Assembly: GCA_027295645.1 (NCBI GenBank)
Contig: JAPUKM010000059.1
Span: forward strand, 1-15,181
Direction: 5' to 3'
Source: Chloroflexota bacterium
GTDB lineage: Bacteria > Chloroflexota > Dehalococcoidia > Lucifugimonadales > JAPUKM01
Length of the DNA stretch: 15,181 bases
The stretch's first letter is position 1. Each line of letters starts with the position of its first letter. Shown in pieces: positions 1-6,154 of this stretch. The translations under genes were made by a program, and so were the position numbers. The notes beneath the pieces are model-generated. The model was not told where the DNA came from. It saw nothing but the letters and a program-made list of their open reading frames with translations, and did not search any database.

Positions 1-349
1 GCTGGTGACCGATGGAGATGCGGCTGCGGCTGTCTCCGAACATGCCGTGCCTGACGATGTGGGGCCGGCCTCCCGACCGCTTCACCGCGTCTATGAGGTT
101 GATTCCGTGCTGCCCGCCATTCGGACTGTTGCCAGTGGTAAGGAGATACATCCTGTCCACGCCCGCCACCGCCGCGTCCAGGGTCTCGGGTTTCTCCATG
201 TCGGCCACCACCACTTCGGCCCCCTGATCCCTCAGCCCCTGGGCCTTGGCCTCGTTGTGCACCAGGGCCCGTACCTGCTGGCCTGACTGGAGCAACGTCG
301 GTATCAAGATGCTCGCCACGTTTCCCGTTGCGCCCGTAACTAGAATCAT
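1..349 (-). CDS. NmrA-like / atypical SDR NAD(P)-binding protein, N-terminal part (truncated by window edge)
   Basis: The reading frame on the minus strand is open from an ATG at 349 to the left edge, giving 116 residues. It begins M-I-L-V-T-G-A-T-G-N-V-A, the glycine-rich NAD(P)-binding turn of a Rossmann fold (residues 5-12). It continues with an acidic strand end (V-V-V-A-D, 46-50) and the segment M-Y-L-L-T-T (67-72) followed by a G-x-N-x-I-D-A helix. This order is typical of NmrA/NAD(P)H-azoreductase-like atypical SDRs, which bind NAD(P) as sensors or reductases. A purine-rich AGAGGAAG run lies just before the ATG. The catalytic or substrate half is outside the window, so reductase and redox-sensor roles cannot be separated. 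The gene diverges from the DUF427 gene across a 467-bp region. Confidence 0.85.
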   Translation of the reverse strand, partial: MILVTGATGNVASILIPTLLQSGQQVRALVHNEAKAQGLRDQGAEVVVADMEKPETLDAAVAGVDRMYLLTTGNSPNGGQHGINLIDAVKRSGGRPHIVRHGMFGDSRSRISIGHQ

Positions 350-816
350 TCTCTTCCTCTCTCTCTGCCTGTGCGGCTTGCCTTTCCGAGGATTGGCTCC
401 CGAACCGGAAAACGATCAAGATACTATGATGCTCCTCGTCTGTCCATCGGTGCGGGCAGTACACGTGTCACATTAATGGACAGGCGAGGTGTCGATTCTA
501 TCTGCCGAGCAATTTGGCAGTCAATCGCCCATGCGACTTTGTTGCCCAAACTGCATTGGGATGATAAATATCGAGGAAGGGGCTAGTCCCATCTTCAAGC
601 TGATGGTAGTATCTTTTAGTCTGTAGCGTTTGAGACTGCAGGCGGTTGTCCCAAACTCTCCTATTTTAGAGATTATCGATTTGGATTATGGCGGAGTGAA
701 CATGAATCTTGAGCAGGGGCATGCCAGAGCACCGGTTAAAGAAGGTGGATACATCGGTTACGTGACGCATGCATCTAAATTAAAAGTAATGTGTGGGTCT
801 GGAAAGGATGGGGACA
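350..816. other. 467-bp divergent intergenic region, less GC-rich than neighbours
   Basis: This lies between the NmrA-like gene (leftward) and the DUF427 gene (rightward). It holds a strong inverted repeat (434-489), one doubtful small ORF (702-830) and several minor 5-bp inverted repeats (502-520, 545-560). The motif CCCAAACT occurs twice (545-552 and about 650-657), both times preceded by GTTG or GTTGT. I see no convincing sigma-70 promoter with correct spacing on either strand. The other open frames here lack a Shine-Dalgarno and recognisable protein character. Confidence 0.5.
434..489. repeat. 14-bp inverted repeat with 28-nt spacer
   Basis: The left arm CCTCGTCTGTCCAT (434-447) is matched by ATGGACAGGCGAGG (476-489). 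Thirteen of fourteen positions are complementary, and the exception (T439/G484) could be a G-U pair in RNA. The spacer contains a perfect 8-bp palindrome, ACACGTGT (461-468). No U-run follows on either strand, so it is not a normal intrinsic terminator. It could be a structured leader, a paired operator or a small mobile-element remnant. Confidence 0.65.
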
Positions 817-830
817 ATGCCAAGGGCTAG
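702..830 (+). CDS. Possible 42-aa small ORF overlapping the DUF427 start
   Basis: An ATG at 702 follows GGAG (693-696) at a 5-nt spacing and opens a 42-residue frame that ends at TAG 828-830. The stop lies 14 bp inside the next gene, an overlap that could allow translational coupling. The peptide is basic and glycine-rich (for example E-G-G-Y-I-G-Y-V) and matches no family I recognise. It shows no signal peptide or membrane segment. It may be a real small gene, a leader peptide or chance. Because the same DNA also holds the translation start of the following gene, I keep confidence low. Confidence 0.25.
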   Translation: MNLEQGHARAPVKEGGYIGYVTHASKLKVMCGSGKDGDNAKG

Positions 831-1101
831 CTGGAACGATGTTGTCATAGCAGACAGTGAAACGACCCAGGTCGTCGAGGGGAATCATTATTTTCCTCCG
901 GACTCGGTGAACTGGCAGCATTTTGCGCGAACGGATCTCCATACGTCCTGTTTCTGGAAGGGCTTAGCCAGCTACTACGACATAGTTGTAGATGGTAAGC
1001 GATACGAGAACGGCGCTTGGACATACCCGTCGCCGAAACAAGCGGCCGAGCAAATTATCGACCATGTGGCCTTCTACTCACAAGTCAAGATAACACAATA
1101 G
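817..1101 (+). CDS. DUF427 family protein (94 aa)
   Basis: The protein has the full DUF427 (PF04248) pattern. V-E-G-N-H-Y-F-P-P is at residues 20-28, C-F-W-K-G-L-A-S-Y-Y at 45-54 (the family usually has C-P-W-K-G-x-A-x-Y-Y), and A-W-T-Y-P-S-P-K near 67-74. The family is a small soluble fold of about 90-120 residues with no settled enzymatic role; some annotations name it a nucleotidyltransferase-domain protein without proof. I chose ATG 817 because family members begin M-P-x-A-x-W-N, and AAAGG (803-807) sits about 9 nt upstream. In-frame GTG 793 and ATG 808 are alternatives. The gene stands alone and converges on the zinc-ribbon gene 121 bp away. A perfect 10-bp palindrome, TTGGGCCCAA (1103-1112), lies directly after the stop. 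Confidence 0.85.
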   Translation: MPRASWNDVVIADSETTQVVEGNHYFPPDSVNWQHFARTDLHTSCFWKGLASYYDIVVDGKRYENGAWTYPSPKQAAEQIIDHVAFYSQVKITQ

Positions 1102-1222
1102 TTTGGGCCCAATGCTGAATGCAGGGCCACAATTTGCTACCGATAGGCCGTTGAACCACACCGAATGACGTCTGGCCCCGCGGCCTAGCTGCCGAAAAAC
1201 CCAGCGAAGTCCTATGCGAGGA

Positions 1223-1660
1223 TTAGCCCTTCCACAGGCCTTTGACTTTGTCGAAGAATGATTTGGATCCAACTCTTTGCAGCAGCTTCGACCACTCGTT
1301 CTCGGCATTTGCGGCCCGGCTCAGGTCTTTGGTTCTCTGCTCCATCAATTCCAATACTCGCTTGTCTTCACCACCGTCCAACCAGAATCCGTGCTCCGCT
1401 GGGCAATAGTCGATCGGTAGGTTGTAGGCATGATAGTTGAACGTAGTCATGACCTGATCACACTTAGGACAGGAGATGTCGCTCTCCCGACGCGCGTACA
1501 TCATCATGCCCTTAATTTCGTCGTCTGACAGTACGGTATCCTCCAGCTGGTCAAGTTCGGGGTGATCCAGCCACATACCATTGCATTTCGGGCATTGATC
1601 GATCTCAATGCCCTTGTATGATCGTATGTTCAGTGCGACCTTGCAGCGTGGACAGTCCAT
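1223..1660 (-). CDS. zf-TFIIB zinc-ribbon domain protein (145 aa)
   Basis: Two TFIIB-type zinc-ribbon modules are visible. The first has C3-x2-C6 and C23-x2-C26 followed by G-M-W-L-D. The second has C64-x2-C67 and C86-P-A-E-H90 followed by G-F-W-L-D-G-G-E. The second module uses a C-x3-H arrangement in place of C-x2-C, which is common in this family. The x-W-L-D signature after the last ligand pair is diagnostic of the zf-TFIIB family (PF13453). The C-terminal 45 residues are charged and helical. The family's role is unknown; nucleic-acid or protein binding is assumed by analogy. The start at 1660 has GGAGAG a few bases upstream. The 281-bp divergent space to the ABM gene (1661-1941) shows only a 12-bp CCAAT-CT-ATTGG inverted repeat (1689-1700). 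Confidence 0.88.
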   Translation of the reverse strand: MDCPRCKVALNIRSYKGIEIDQCPKCNGMWLDHPELDQLEDTVLSDDEIKGMMMYARRESDISCPKCDQVMTTFNYHAYNLPIDYCPAEHGFWLDGGEDKRVLELMEQRTKDLSRAANAENEWSKLLQRVGSKSFFDKVKGLWKG

Positions 1661-1941
1661 CGTTTCTCTCCAATCCTAATCCGCGACACCAATCTATTGG
1701 GTGTGGCCCAGCTCATATTTCAGCTTTTCCTTGATCTCTGCTACGCAAGCTTATTATCTTTGATGTGTCTTGTCTGCCACCCGATACCAGTTCCCGCGCC
1801 GAGACTGTTCGAACAATTACCCTTTGGTGCAGGTCTGCACGTAGGCGGCGTAGGCGCACTCACACCGGCTCCGATCGTCGTGTAAACCTCTATACTGGCC
1901 CCGTCGTTGTTGGCGATTTCAAAGCATTGAGGTTGCATGAA

Positions 1942-2280
1942 ATGATATCCATTTTCGTCACAATTCAGATAATTCCAGAGTTCATCGAAAGGTTTCGCGA
2001 GGCCAGTCTAGGGGATGCTCAGGGATCGGTCAAAGACGAGCCAGGATGCTACCGGTTCGACATACTCCAGGCGAACGCCGATCCGAACCGCTTTCATTTG
2101 TACGAGGTCTACTCAAATGAGGAGGCGTTGGAGGAACACAGAAATGCTCCCCACTACCTGAAGTGGAGAGACACGGTGCAAGATTGGTTCGATGGCGAGC
2201 CTCAGCGCATCGCTATGACCACCATTTTTCCGTCGGATGACGGATGGCAGAATCAAAAGCCACATCTGTTGGACTGGTAG
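1942..2280 (+). CDS. ABM-domain protein, LsrG/YgiN-like putative monooxygenase (112 aa)
   Basis: This is a single antibiotic-biosynthesis-monooxygenase fold (PF03992). It starts with the strand I-F-V-T-I-Q-I and then a helix (I-P-E-F-I-E-R-F). The run G-S-V-K-D-E-P-G-C-Y-R-F-D-I-L-Q at about residues 29-44 is followed by R-F-H-L-Y-E-V-Y and E-E-A-L-E-E-H-R-N-A-P-H-Y. This layout, including the E-H-x3-P-H-Y element, is close to LsrG (phospho-AI-2 isomerase) and YgiN (quinol monooxygenase). No lsr genes are nearby, so quorum-signal processing is not supported and a generic detoxifying role is as likely. ATG 1942 is chosen because the domain begins there and GAGG (1929-1932) is at a suitable distance. 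The 59 extra codons upstream look non-coding. It converges on the metallopeptidase gene with 54 bp between. Confidence 0.85.
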   Translation: MISIFVTIQIIPEFIERFREASLGDAQGSVKDEPGCYRFDILQANADPNRFHLYEVYSNEEALEEHRNAPHYLKWRDTVQDWFDGEPQRIAMTTIFPSDDGWQNQKPHLLDW

Positions 2281-2334
2281 TTTATTAGGCCACTAGTCTC
2301 TTGTTGTGCGTGGTGTGTGAGGCCCCACAACCTA

Positions 2335-3039
2335 TTACCGCAGGCCGCTGGCTACACCCGCCAATGTATCCTTGTGTTGACGCCATAGTGGCATGAATTT
2401 GTCCATGAGGGCTCTGAATCGTCGATTGTGTGTCGGTTCCAGTAGATGCACCATCTCGTGAACCACGACGTACTCCAGACACTCTTGCGGATTCTTTGCA
2501 AGCTTTGAATTCAGACGAATGCTCCTAGCCAAGGGGTTGCAAGTGCCCCACCTGGATTTCATTTTCCGAAACAAGAGGATCTCCACCTTCACTCCCATGA
2601 TGGCCTCCCATTTCTGGATCAGCGCGGGAACGGCATCCTTTAGCTGGTCACGGTACCAACGGTCGATGATGGGTTCCCTTTTTGCACGGTCGGTTCCGGG
2701 ACGAACCTGGAGCACCAGGCTGCTGTGCTTCATGTCAACACGGGGCGGTGCTTCTTCCTCCACCACATTGAGCAAGTAACGATTGCCCCACAGGTAGTGG
2801 GTCTCACCATCGACGTACTTTAGTGGCGCTTCAGTCGCCTGGTGGCGCAGCTTCTTCTGGACCTGCTTGATCCACCCAAGCTTGGAAATGGTGAAGGCCC
2901 GGATGGTGTCGAGACTCATGCGAGACGGCGCCGATATCTGCACTCTCCCCGTGGTTGGGTAGACTCTCAGGTTAATGTTCTTTATGTCCTTCCGGATCAC
3001 ATCCACCACCATATCGCCTAGTTCAATCGCTTCGGTCAT
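2335..3039 (-). CDS. YgjP-type M48-like zinc metallopeptidase (234 aa)
   Basis: The C-terminal half carries the YgjP/DUF45 (WLM/SprT-like) signature. K-S-R-W-G-T-C is at residues 161-167, and the zinc site H194-E-M-V-H198 is followed by L-L-E-P-T-H204, with H204 as the likely third ligand. The N-terminal half has the usual beta-rich region with Y-P-T-T-G-R-V-Q-I-S-A-P and the Y-L-W-G-N-R-Y motif. Members are cytosolic; peptidase activity is presumed from the zincin motif and the physiological substrate is unknown. I chose ATG 3039 because the length and N-terminus fit the family, and a good -10 box (3135-3140) overlaps the only further upstream in-frame start (TTG 3135). The gene diverges from the DinB-like gene. 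Confidence 0.88.
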   Translation of the reverse strand: MTEAIELGDMVVDVIRKDIKNINLRVYPTTGRVQISAPSRMSLDTIRAFTISKLGWIKQVQKKLRHQATEAPLKYVDGETHYLWGNRYLLNVVEEEAPPRVDMKHSSLVLQVRPGTDRAKREPIIDRWYRDQLKDAVPALIQKWEAIMGVKVEILLFRKMKSRWGTCNPLARSIRLNSKLAKNPQECLEYVVVHEMVHLLEPTHNRRFRALMDKFMPLWRQHKDTLAGVASGLR

Positions 3040-3134
3040 GATCTCATCGCGGCGGGGAGCTTCAGGCCATCGTGCGCCGAAGAGTGTCTTGTATGAATGC
3101 GTTCCGTAGCGGCAGTAATTGTTGAGTCTGATCA

Positions 3135-3140
3135 ATTATA
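3135..3140 (-). promoter_or_regulatory. Candidate -10 box of the metallopeptidase gene
   Basis: The minus strand reads TATAAT exactly. Upstream, only a poor -35 is visible. Transcription would begin about 90 nt ahead of the ATG at 3039. The box overlaps TTG 3135-3133, which argues against that triplet being the start codon. Confidence 0.4.
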
Positions 3141-3341
3141 CCGGGTGACGCTCAACAACGTCTCGCAGAGCACCCTTGAGTACACCGGCCATTTCGCAAC
3201 TGACAATGTGTGTCGGGTAGTGTGATATGTGATATATGAGGCTGTTCTCGCCCATTGACCGAGAGATGCGGCACGACTATCATCGCCTCCAGTGAGGTGC
3301 ACTTAGGCCGTGTGTGAGGCACGACGAATTTCCCTCTGTGG

Positions 3342-3371
3342 TTGTGGAACAGCGATGCAAGTCAATATAAT
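3342..3371 (+). promoter_or_regulatory. Candidate sigma-70 promoter of the DinB-like gene
   Basis: TTGTGG (3342-3347) and a consensus TATAAT (3366-3371) are separated by 18 bp. The predicted leader is about 20 nt and contains the AGGAGG ribosome binding site. Confidence 0.45.
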
Positions 3372-3397
3372 TGCCAGATCATCTACCAGGAGGCAAC

Positions 3398-3847
3398 ATG
3401 CAGACATCGATTGAGGCTCGCCGCCAAGCTATAGTTGAGCGCCTGAAGAAGGCGCGGGATACGAACCAGAAGTGTCTCGAGGATGTCACGGCTGAAGCGG
3501 GCAATGTGGGGTCGGAATGGAGTATCGCGGATCTGCTGCGTCATTCAAACGGGGACGTGTATCGCAACCTGATCACTCGTCTCCTTGACGAGGACAAACC
3601 GAAGTTGCCCGGTTTTGATCGGGAGCGCTCCTGGCAGCAACTGACGAATGCCAGCCTGGCAAAGATAGATGAGGCTCTGGAGATGGCCACGACACTTTCT
3701 TCAGAGCTGCTGGCTCGTGAGGGCGAGCGTGGGGGGAAACCCTACGGGGTTCTTGATGGCCTAGAAAACTGGACCACCCATTTTGAGGAACACCTGGCCC
3801 AACTTCGTGATGAAATCAGGCCTCGGGAGGGGCTGCCAGGCAAATAG
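3398..3847 (+). CDS. DinB-like four-helix-bundle protein (149 aa)
   Basis: The protein is almost entirely helical. H49 in the segment E-W-S-I-A-D-L-L-R-H sits at the end of the second helix region, and H128-x3-H132 lies in the last helix. This triad is the usual metal site of the DinB/YfiT/maleylpyruvate-isomerase-N superfamily. Members are metal-dependent, thiol-linked transferases or uncharacterised stress proteins; no substrate can be assigned here. The start is set by a perfect AGGAGG (3388-3393) four bases before ATG 3398; in-frame TTG 3371 upstream lacks such a site. The gene has its own predicted promoter and is followed by a hairpin (3859-3876), so it is probably monocistronic. Confidence 0.75.
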   Translation: MQTSIEARRQAIVERLKKARDTNQKCLEDVTAEAGNVGSEWSIADLLRHSNGDVYRNLITRLLDEDKPKLPGFDRERSWQQLTNASLAKIDEALEMATTLSSELLAREGERGGKPYGVLDGLENWTTHFEEHLAQLRDEIRPREGLPGK

Positions 3848-3858
3848 CCATCAGGTTT

Positions 3859-3876
3859 GTGCCCACTGAAGGGCAC
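3859..3876 (+). terminator. Hairpin 11 bp after the DinB-like gene, possible terminator
   Basis: GTGCCC (3859-3864), a 6-nt loop and GGGCAC (3871-3876) form a perfect 6-bp GC-rich stem. There is no U-tract after it, so it is at best a weak or atypical terminator. Confidence 0.35.
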
Positions 3877-3936
3877 TCACCCGTTCGAACATTTGCCCTG
3901 GAGCGTGCTACTCTGTCTGCTTGCTATATCATGGGT

Positions 3937-3966
3937 GTTGCCTGGCAACTGCCATGTACGATGGCA
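3937..3966 (+). promoter_or_regulatory. Two adjacent inverted repeats upstream of the TatD gene
   Basis: GTTGCC-T-GGCAAC (3937-3949) is a perfect 6-1-6 inverted repeat. It is directly followed by TGCCAT-GTACG-ATGGCA (3950-3966), a perfect 6-5-6 inverted repeat. They lie 34-64 nt before ATG 4001 and could be an operator pair or a leader structure. Confidence 0.4.
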
Positions 3967-4000
3967 AACTTCGTAAAATCTCGACCCTGGGAGAACAACC

Positions 4001-4759
4001 ATGTTCGCCGACGCCCATGCCCACATGTCTGATTATTCTGAGGAGGAGCTGAACAAAACACTGGAGCGTGCCAAGGCCAATGGGATTGAACTAGTGGTGG
4101 CGCTGGGTGCCGATGGGGAGACATCTCGCCGCACCGTGGCCCTGGCTAAAGAGAGGCCCATGGTCTATGCGGCCGTCGGGATCCATCCCTGGTTTCTCAA
4201 GGCCTCCTTCACCGATGACGATCTGCGGGAGATACGCTCCCTTGCCAACGAAGAGAAGGTGGCTTTCATCGGAGAGATAGGCCTGGATATGAACCGCAAT
4301 GCAGACCGGCTCGAAGAGCAGAAAAAGGTCTTCACATCTCTCCTGAATCTGGCCAAGGAGTTGGATCTGCCCGTACAGGTTCATTGCCGCGATGCCGACC
4401 GAGAGCTCTTGGACATATTGGAGAGGGAGGGGATGCCGTCAAGGGGAGGTATTGCTCACGGCTACAGGGGCAACCCAGAGTTTATCCCTGCCTACTTGGA
4501 CCTGGGATTCTATATCTCAATCGGCAGAAGTGGCCGGGAGATCAACGAGGAGTCGGAGGCTGTGATCAAAGCCATTCCGCTCGAGCGCTTGCTCCTGGAG
4601 ACGGACTCCTCTGCGTCTTCCTATGCCAGCGAGGATGGCTACGAACCGGCCAGCGTTACCGTCATCGCCGGAAATATCGCTGGAGTAAAGGGCGTCCACG
4701 TGGACGAGGTTGGGAGTACGACCACAGGAAACCTGAAGAAGCTTATGCGCATCTCTTGA
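4001..4759 (+). CDS. tatD: TatD family metal-dependent hydrolase (252 aa)
   Basis: This is a TIM-barrel TatD-family (PF01026) protein with the expected metal ligands in order: D-A-H6-A-H8, E92 in G-E-I-G-L-D, H128 in Q-V-H-C-R, H153 in A-H-G-Y and D202 in L-L-E-T-D. The G-I-H-P-W segment (60-64) is also typical. Family members are metal-dependent 3'-5' exo- or endonucleases acting in DNA repair or RNA quality control, in the cytoplasm. The region after E-T-D is S-S-A-S-S-Y rather than the usual P-x-L-x-P, so this is a divergent branch and the substrate may differ. The start ATG 4001 has GGGAGA about 6 nt upstream. Downstream is a long intergenic region, so it looks monocistronic. Confidence 0.88.
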   Translation: MFADAHAHMSDYSEEELNKTLERAKANGIELVVALGADGETSRRTVALAKERPMVYAAVGIHPWFLKASFTDDDLREIRSLANEEKVAFIGEIGLDMNRNADRLEEQKKVFTSLLNLAKELDLPVQVHCRDADRELLDILEREGMPSRGGIAHGYRGNPEFIPAYLDLGFYISIGRSGREINEESEAVIKAIPLERLLLETDSSASSYASEDGYEPASVTVIAGNIAGVKGVHVDEVGSTTTGNLKKLMRIS

Positions 4760-4918
4760 CCCGTCGGGTTGCGGTTGCCTAGCTGGAGATGAGTGTAGAG
4801 CGCCTGAAGGGGTGGGTGGGCAGAGGTCTACCCCGTCACATTGCGGTGCATGACAATTAACCCTTGAAATGTGGCATCACGTCCCCTGCGAACTGTGAAT
4901 GCGCCCCATGACTTCACG

Positions 4919-4955
4919 GTGGCATGCTAACACACCAGTATGGTGTGAAAGCCAC
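4919..4955. promoter_or_regulatory. Nested inverted repeat, possible operator or RNA hairpin
   Basis: The inner perfect 7-3-7 repeat is CACACCA-GTA-TGGTGTG (4931-4947). It is enclosed by an outer pair, GTGGC (4919-4923) and GCCAC (4951-4955), with an asymmetric internal loop. It lies about 160-200 nt before the alcohol dehydrogenase start, far enough to be an upstream operator. Confidence 0.45.
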
Positions 4956-5043
4956 GAGTAGCAAGACGGCGCAGGCCCGAAACGTATCTGGTAACATGGG
5001 GCGGCATGGCAGGTGAGGAATCCGGCCTTCGGCATCAATATTT

Positions 5044-5055
5044 TTGTAGCTACAA
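5044..5055. promoter_or_regulatory. 12-bp palindrome overlapping a possible -10 box
   Basis: TTGTAGCTACAA is a perfect palindrome about 60 nt before the alcohol dehydrogenase ATG. TACAAT (5051-5056) within and beside it could be a -10 hexamer, so a bound regulator could block it. The promoter itself is not well supported. Confidence 0.35.
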
Positions 5056-5115
5056 TCCCGAGTTGCTCCTGCCACCGCCGTTTGCTGACTGGCCGGTTAC
5101 ATAGCGAGGTGCCGC

Positions 5116-6144
5116 ATGTACGCCATGGTCATTGACCAGCCGGGCGAGGCTGAGGTGCTTCAACCCCGGGAGGTGGAGACTCCTCAGCCGGGCCGCCACG
5201 ATGTGCTGGTGAAGACCGCCGCCTGTGGGGTCTGCTACCATGACCTGCTTTTGCGCAACGGCACCATGAAGCGGGGCGTTCCCTTTCCTCTCATCGTGGG
5301 GCATGAGCCGTCTGGGGTTGTGGAGGCGGTGGGGTCGGAGGTGGGCAGCGTAGCTCCCGGAGACCGGGTGGCCGCCACCCAGTGGACGGGCAACTGCGGG
5401 CTGTGCCGCCTGTGTCGCAGCAGCCGGGAGCCGCTGTGTCTGCAGCGGAAGTGGTACGGGCATGAGGTCAATGGCGCGTACGCGGAGTACTTCGTCATTC
5501 AGGAGGAGAGCGTGGTCAAGGTCCCTCCCGAAGTATCGCTGGAGGAGGCGTCCATGTTCTCGTGCGCCATCGGCACCGCGTGGCACGCAGTGCGGGACCG
5601 GGGAAGGGTGCAGCCTGGCGAGACGGTGCTGGTGACGGGAGCAGGCGGCGGGCTTGGGGTCCACACCATTCAGATTGCGAAGCTCTGCGGCGGACGGGTC
5701 ATTGCGGTCACCGGGGGGCCGGAGAAGGCAAAACGGCTGGAGGAGCTGGGCGCCGACGAGGTGATCGTCAGCCGGGAGGACTTCTCCGACGAGGTGAAGC
5801 GGCGCACGAACGGCCTGGGCGTGGACGTGGTCATCGACAATGTGGGCGGCCCGCTGTTCGAGCCGACCTGGAGGAGCATCGGCCGGGGAGGCCGGTTCGT
5901 CCTGGTGGGTGAGCTGTCAAGCAATCTCATCCAGATCAATACGGCGCGCATCTTTCTGAAGGGCGTAGACATTATCAGCACCACCAGCACGTCCCGGACC
6001 GGGCTGGAGCAGGTCATGGAGCAGGTGCGGCTGGGAAATATCCGGCCCATTGTCACGGAGAGTTTTCCGCTGAAGGAGGCGGCCAGGGTGCACCGGATGC
6101 TGGAGGAGCGCAAGAGTTTCGGCAGGGTGCTCCTCACACCGTAG
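5116..6144 (+). CDS. Zinc-dependent alcohol dehydrogenase family protein (342 aa)
   Basis: This is a medium-chain dehydrogenase/reductase with both zinc sites. Catalytic ligands are C40 (A-C-G-V-C), H63-E64 (V-G-H-E) and C150. The structural zinc is held by C94, C97, C100 and C108. The NAD(P)-binding loop is G-A-G-G-G-L-G-V-H (175-183). The full length is normal for the family, which oxidises primary or secondary alcohols or reduces aldehydes in the cytosol. The substrate cannot be read from sequence. GAGGT (5106-5110) is 5 nt before ATG 5116; ATG 5125 is a less likely start. The lipoprotein frame begins 10 bp after the stop, so the two may be co-transcribed. Confidence 0.92.
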   Translation: MYAMVIDQPGEAEVLQPREVETPQPGRHDVLVKTAACGVCYHDLLLRNGTMKRGVPFPLIVGHEPSGVVEAVGSEVGSVAPGDRVAATQWTGNCGLCRLCRSSREPLCLQRKWYGHEVNGAYAEYFVIQEESVVKVPPEVSLEEASMFSCAIGTAWHAVRDRGRVQPGETVLVTGAGGGLGVHTIQIAKLCGGRVIAVTGGPEKAKRLEELGADEVIVSREDFSDEVKRRTNGLGVDVVIDNVGGPLFEPTWRSIGRGGRFVLVGELSSNLIQINTARIFLKGVDIISTTSTSRTGLEQVMEQVRLGNIRPIVTESFPLKEAARVHRMLEERKSFGRVLLTP

Positions 6145-6154
6145 GTGTTCCTGC

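Larger units (their letters stand above)
3040..3397. other. 358-bp divergent promoter region between metallopeptidase and DinB-like genes
   Basis: This region contains a candidate promoter on each strand, one at 3135-3140 (minus -10) and one at 3342-3371 (plus). It also holds a perfect tandem heptamer, TGTGATA, at 3221-3227 and 3228-3234. The part between 3040 and 3132 would be the 5' leader of the metallopeptidase mRNA. No gene is supported in it. Confidence 0.5.
4760..5115. other. 356-bp intergenic region before the alcohol dehydrogenase gene
   Basis: No gene is supported here. The region contains a compound inverted repeat (4919-4955) and a 12-bp palindrome (5044-5055). The heptamer GTGGCAT occurs twice (4871-4877 and 4919-4925). 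A possible -10 box (TACAAT, 5051-5056) overlaps the palindrome, but I find no matching -35. Confidence 0.5.

Noticed and set aside
1741..1938. 65-codon minus-strand frame in the zf-TFIIB/ABM intergenic region
   Set aside because: No ribosome binding site and no recognisable family; the Pro-, Gly- and Thr-rich content suggests a random open frame, though a degraded gene cannot be fully excluded.
1765..1941. Upstream in-frame extension of the ABM protein
   Set aside because: The extra residues are Arg/Thr-rich with no family match, and the domain begins exactly at ATG 1942, which has GAGG upstream.
2272..2298. Possible terminator hairpin between the convergent ABM and metallopeptidase genes
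   Set aside because: The 7-bp stem includes a G-U pair and its left arm overlaps the ABM stop region; no clear U-run follows, so support is too weak to list.
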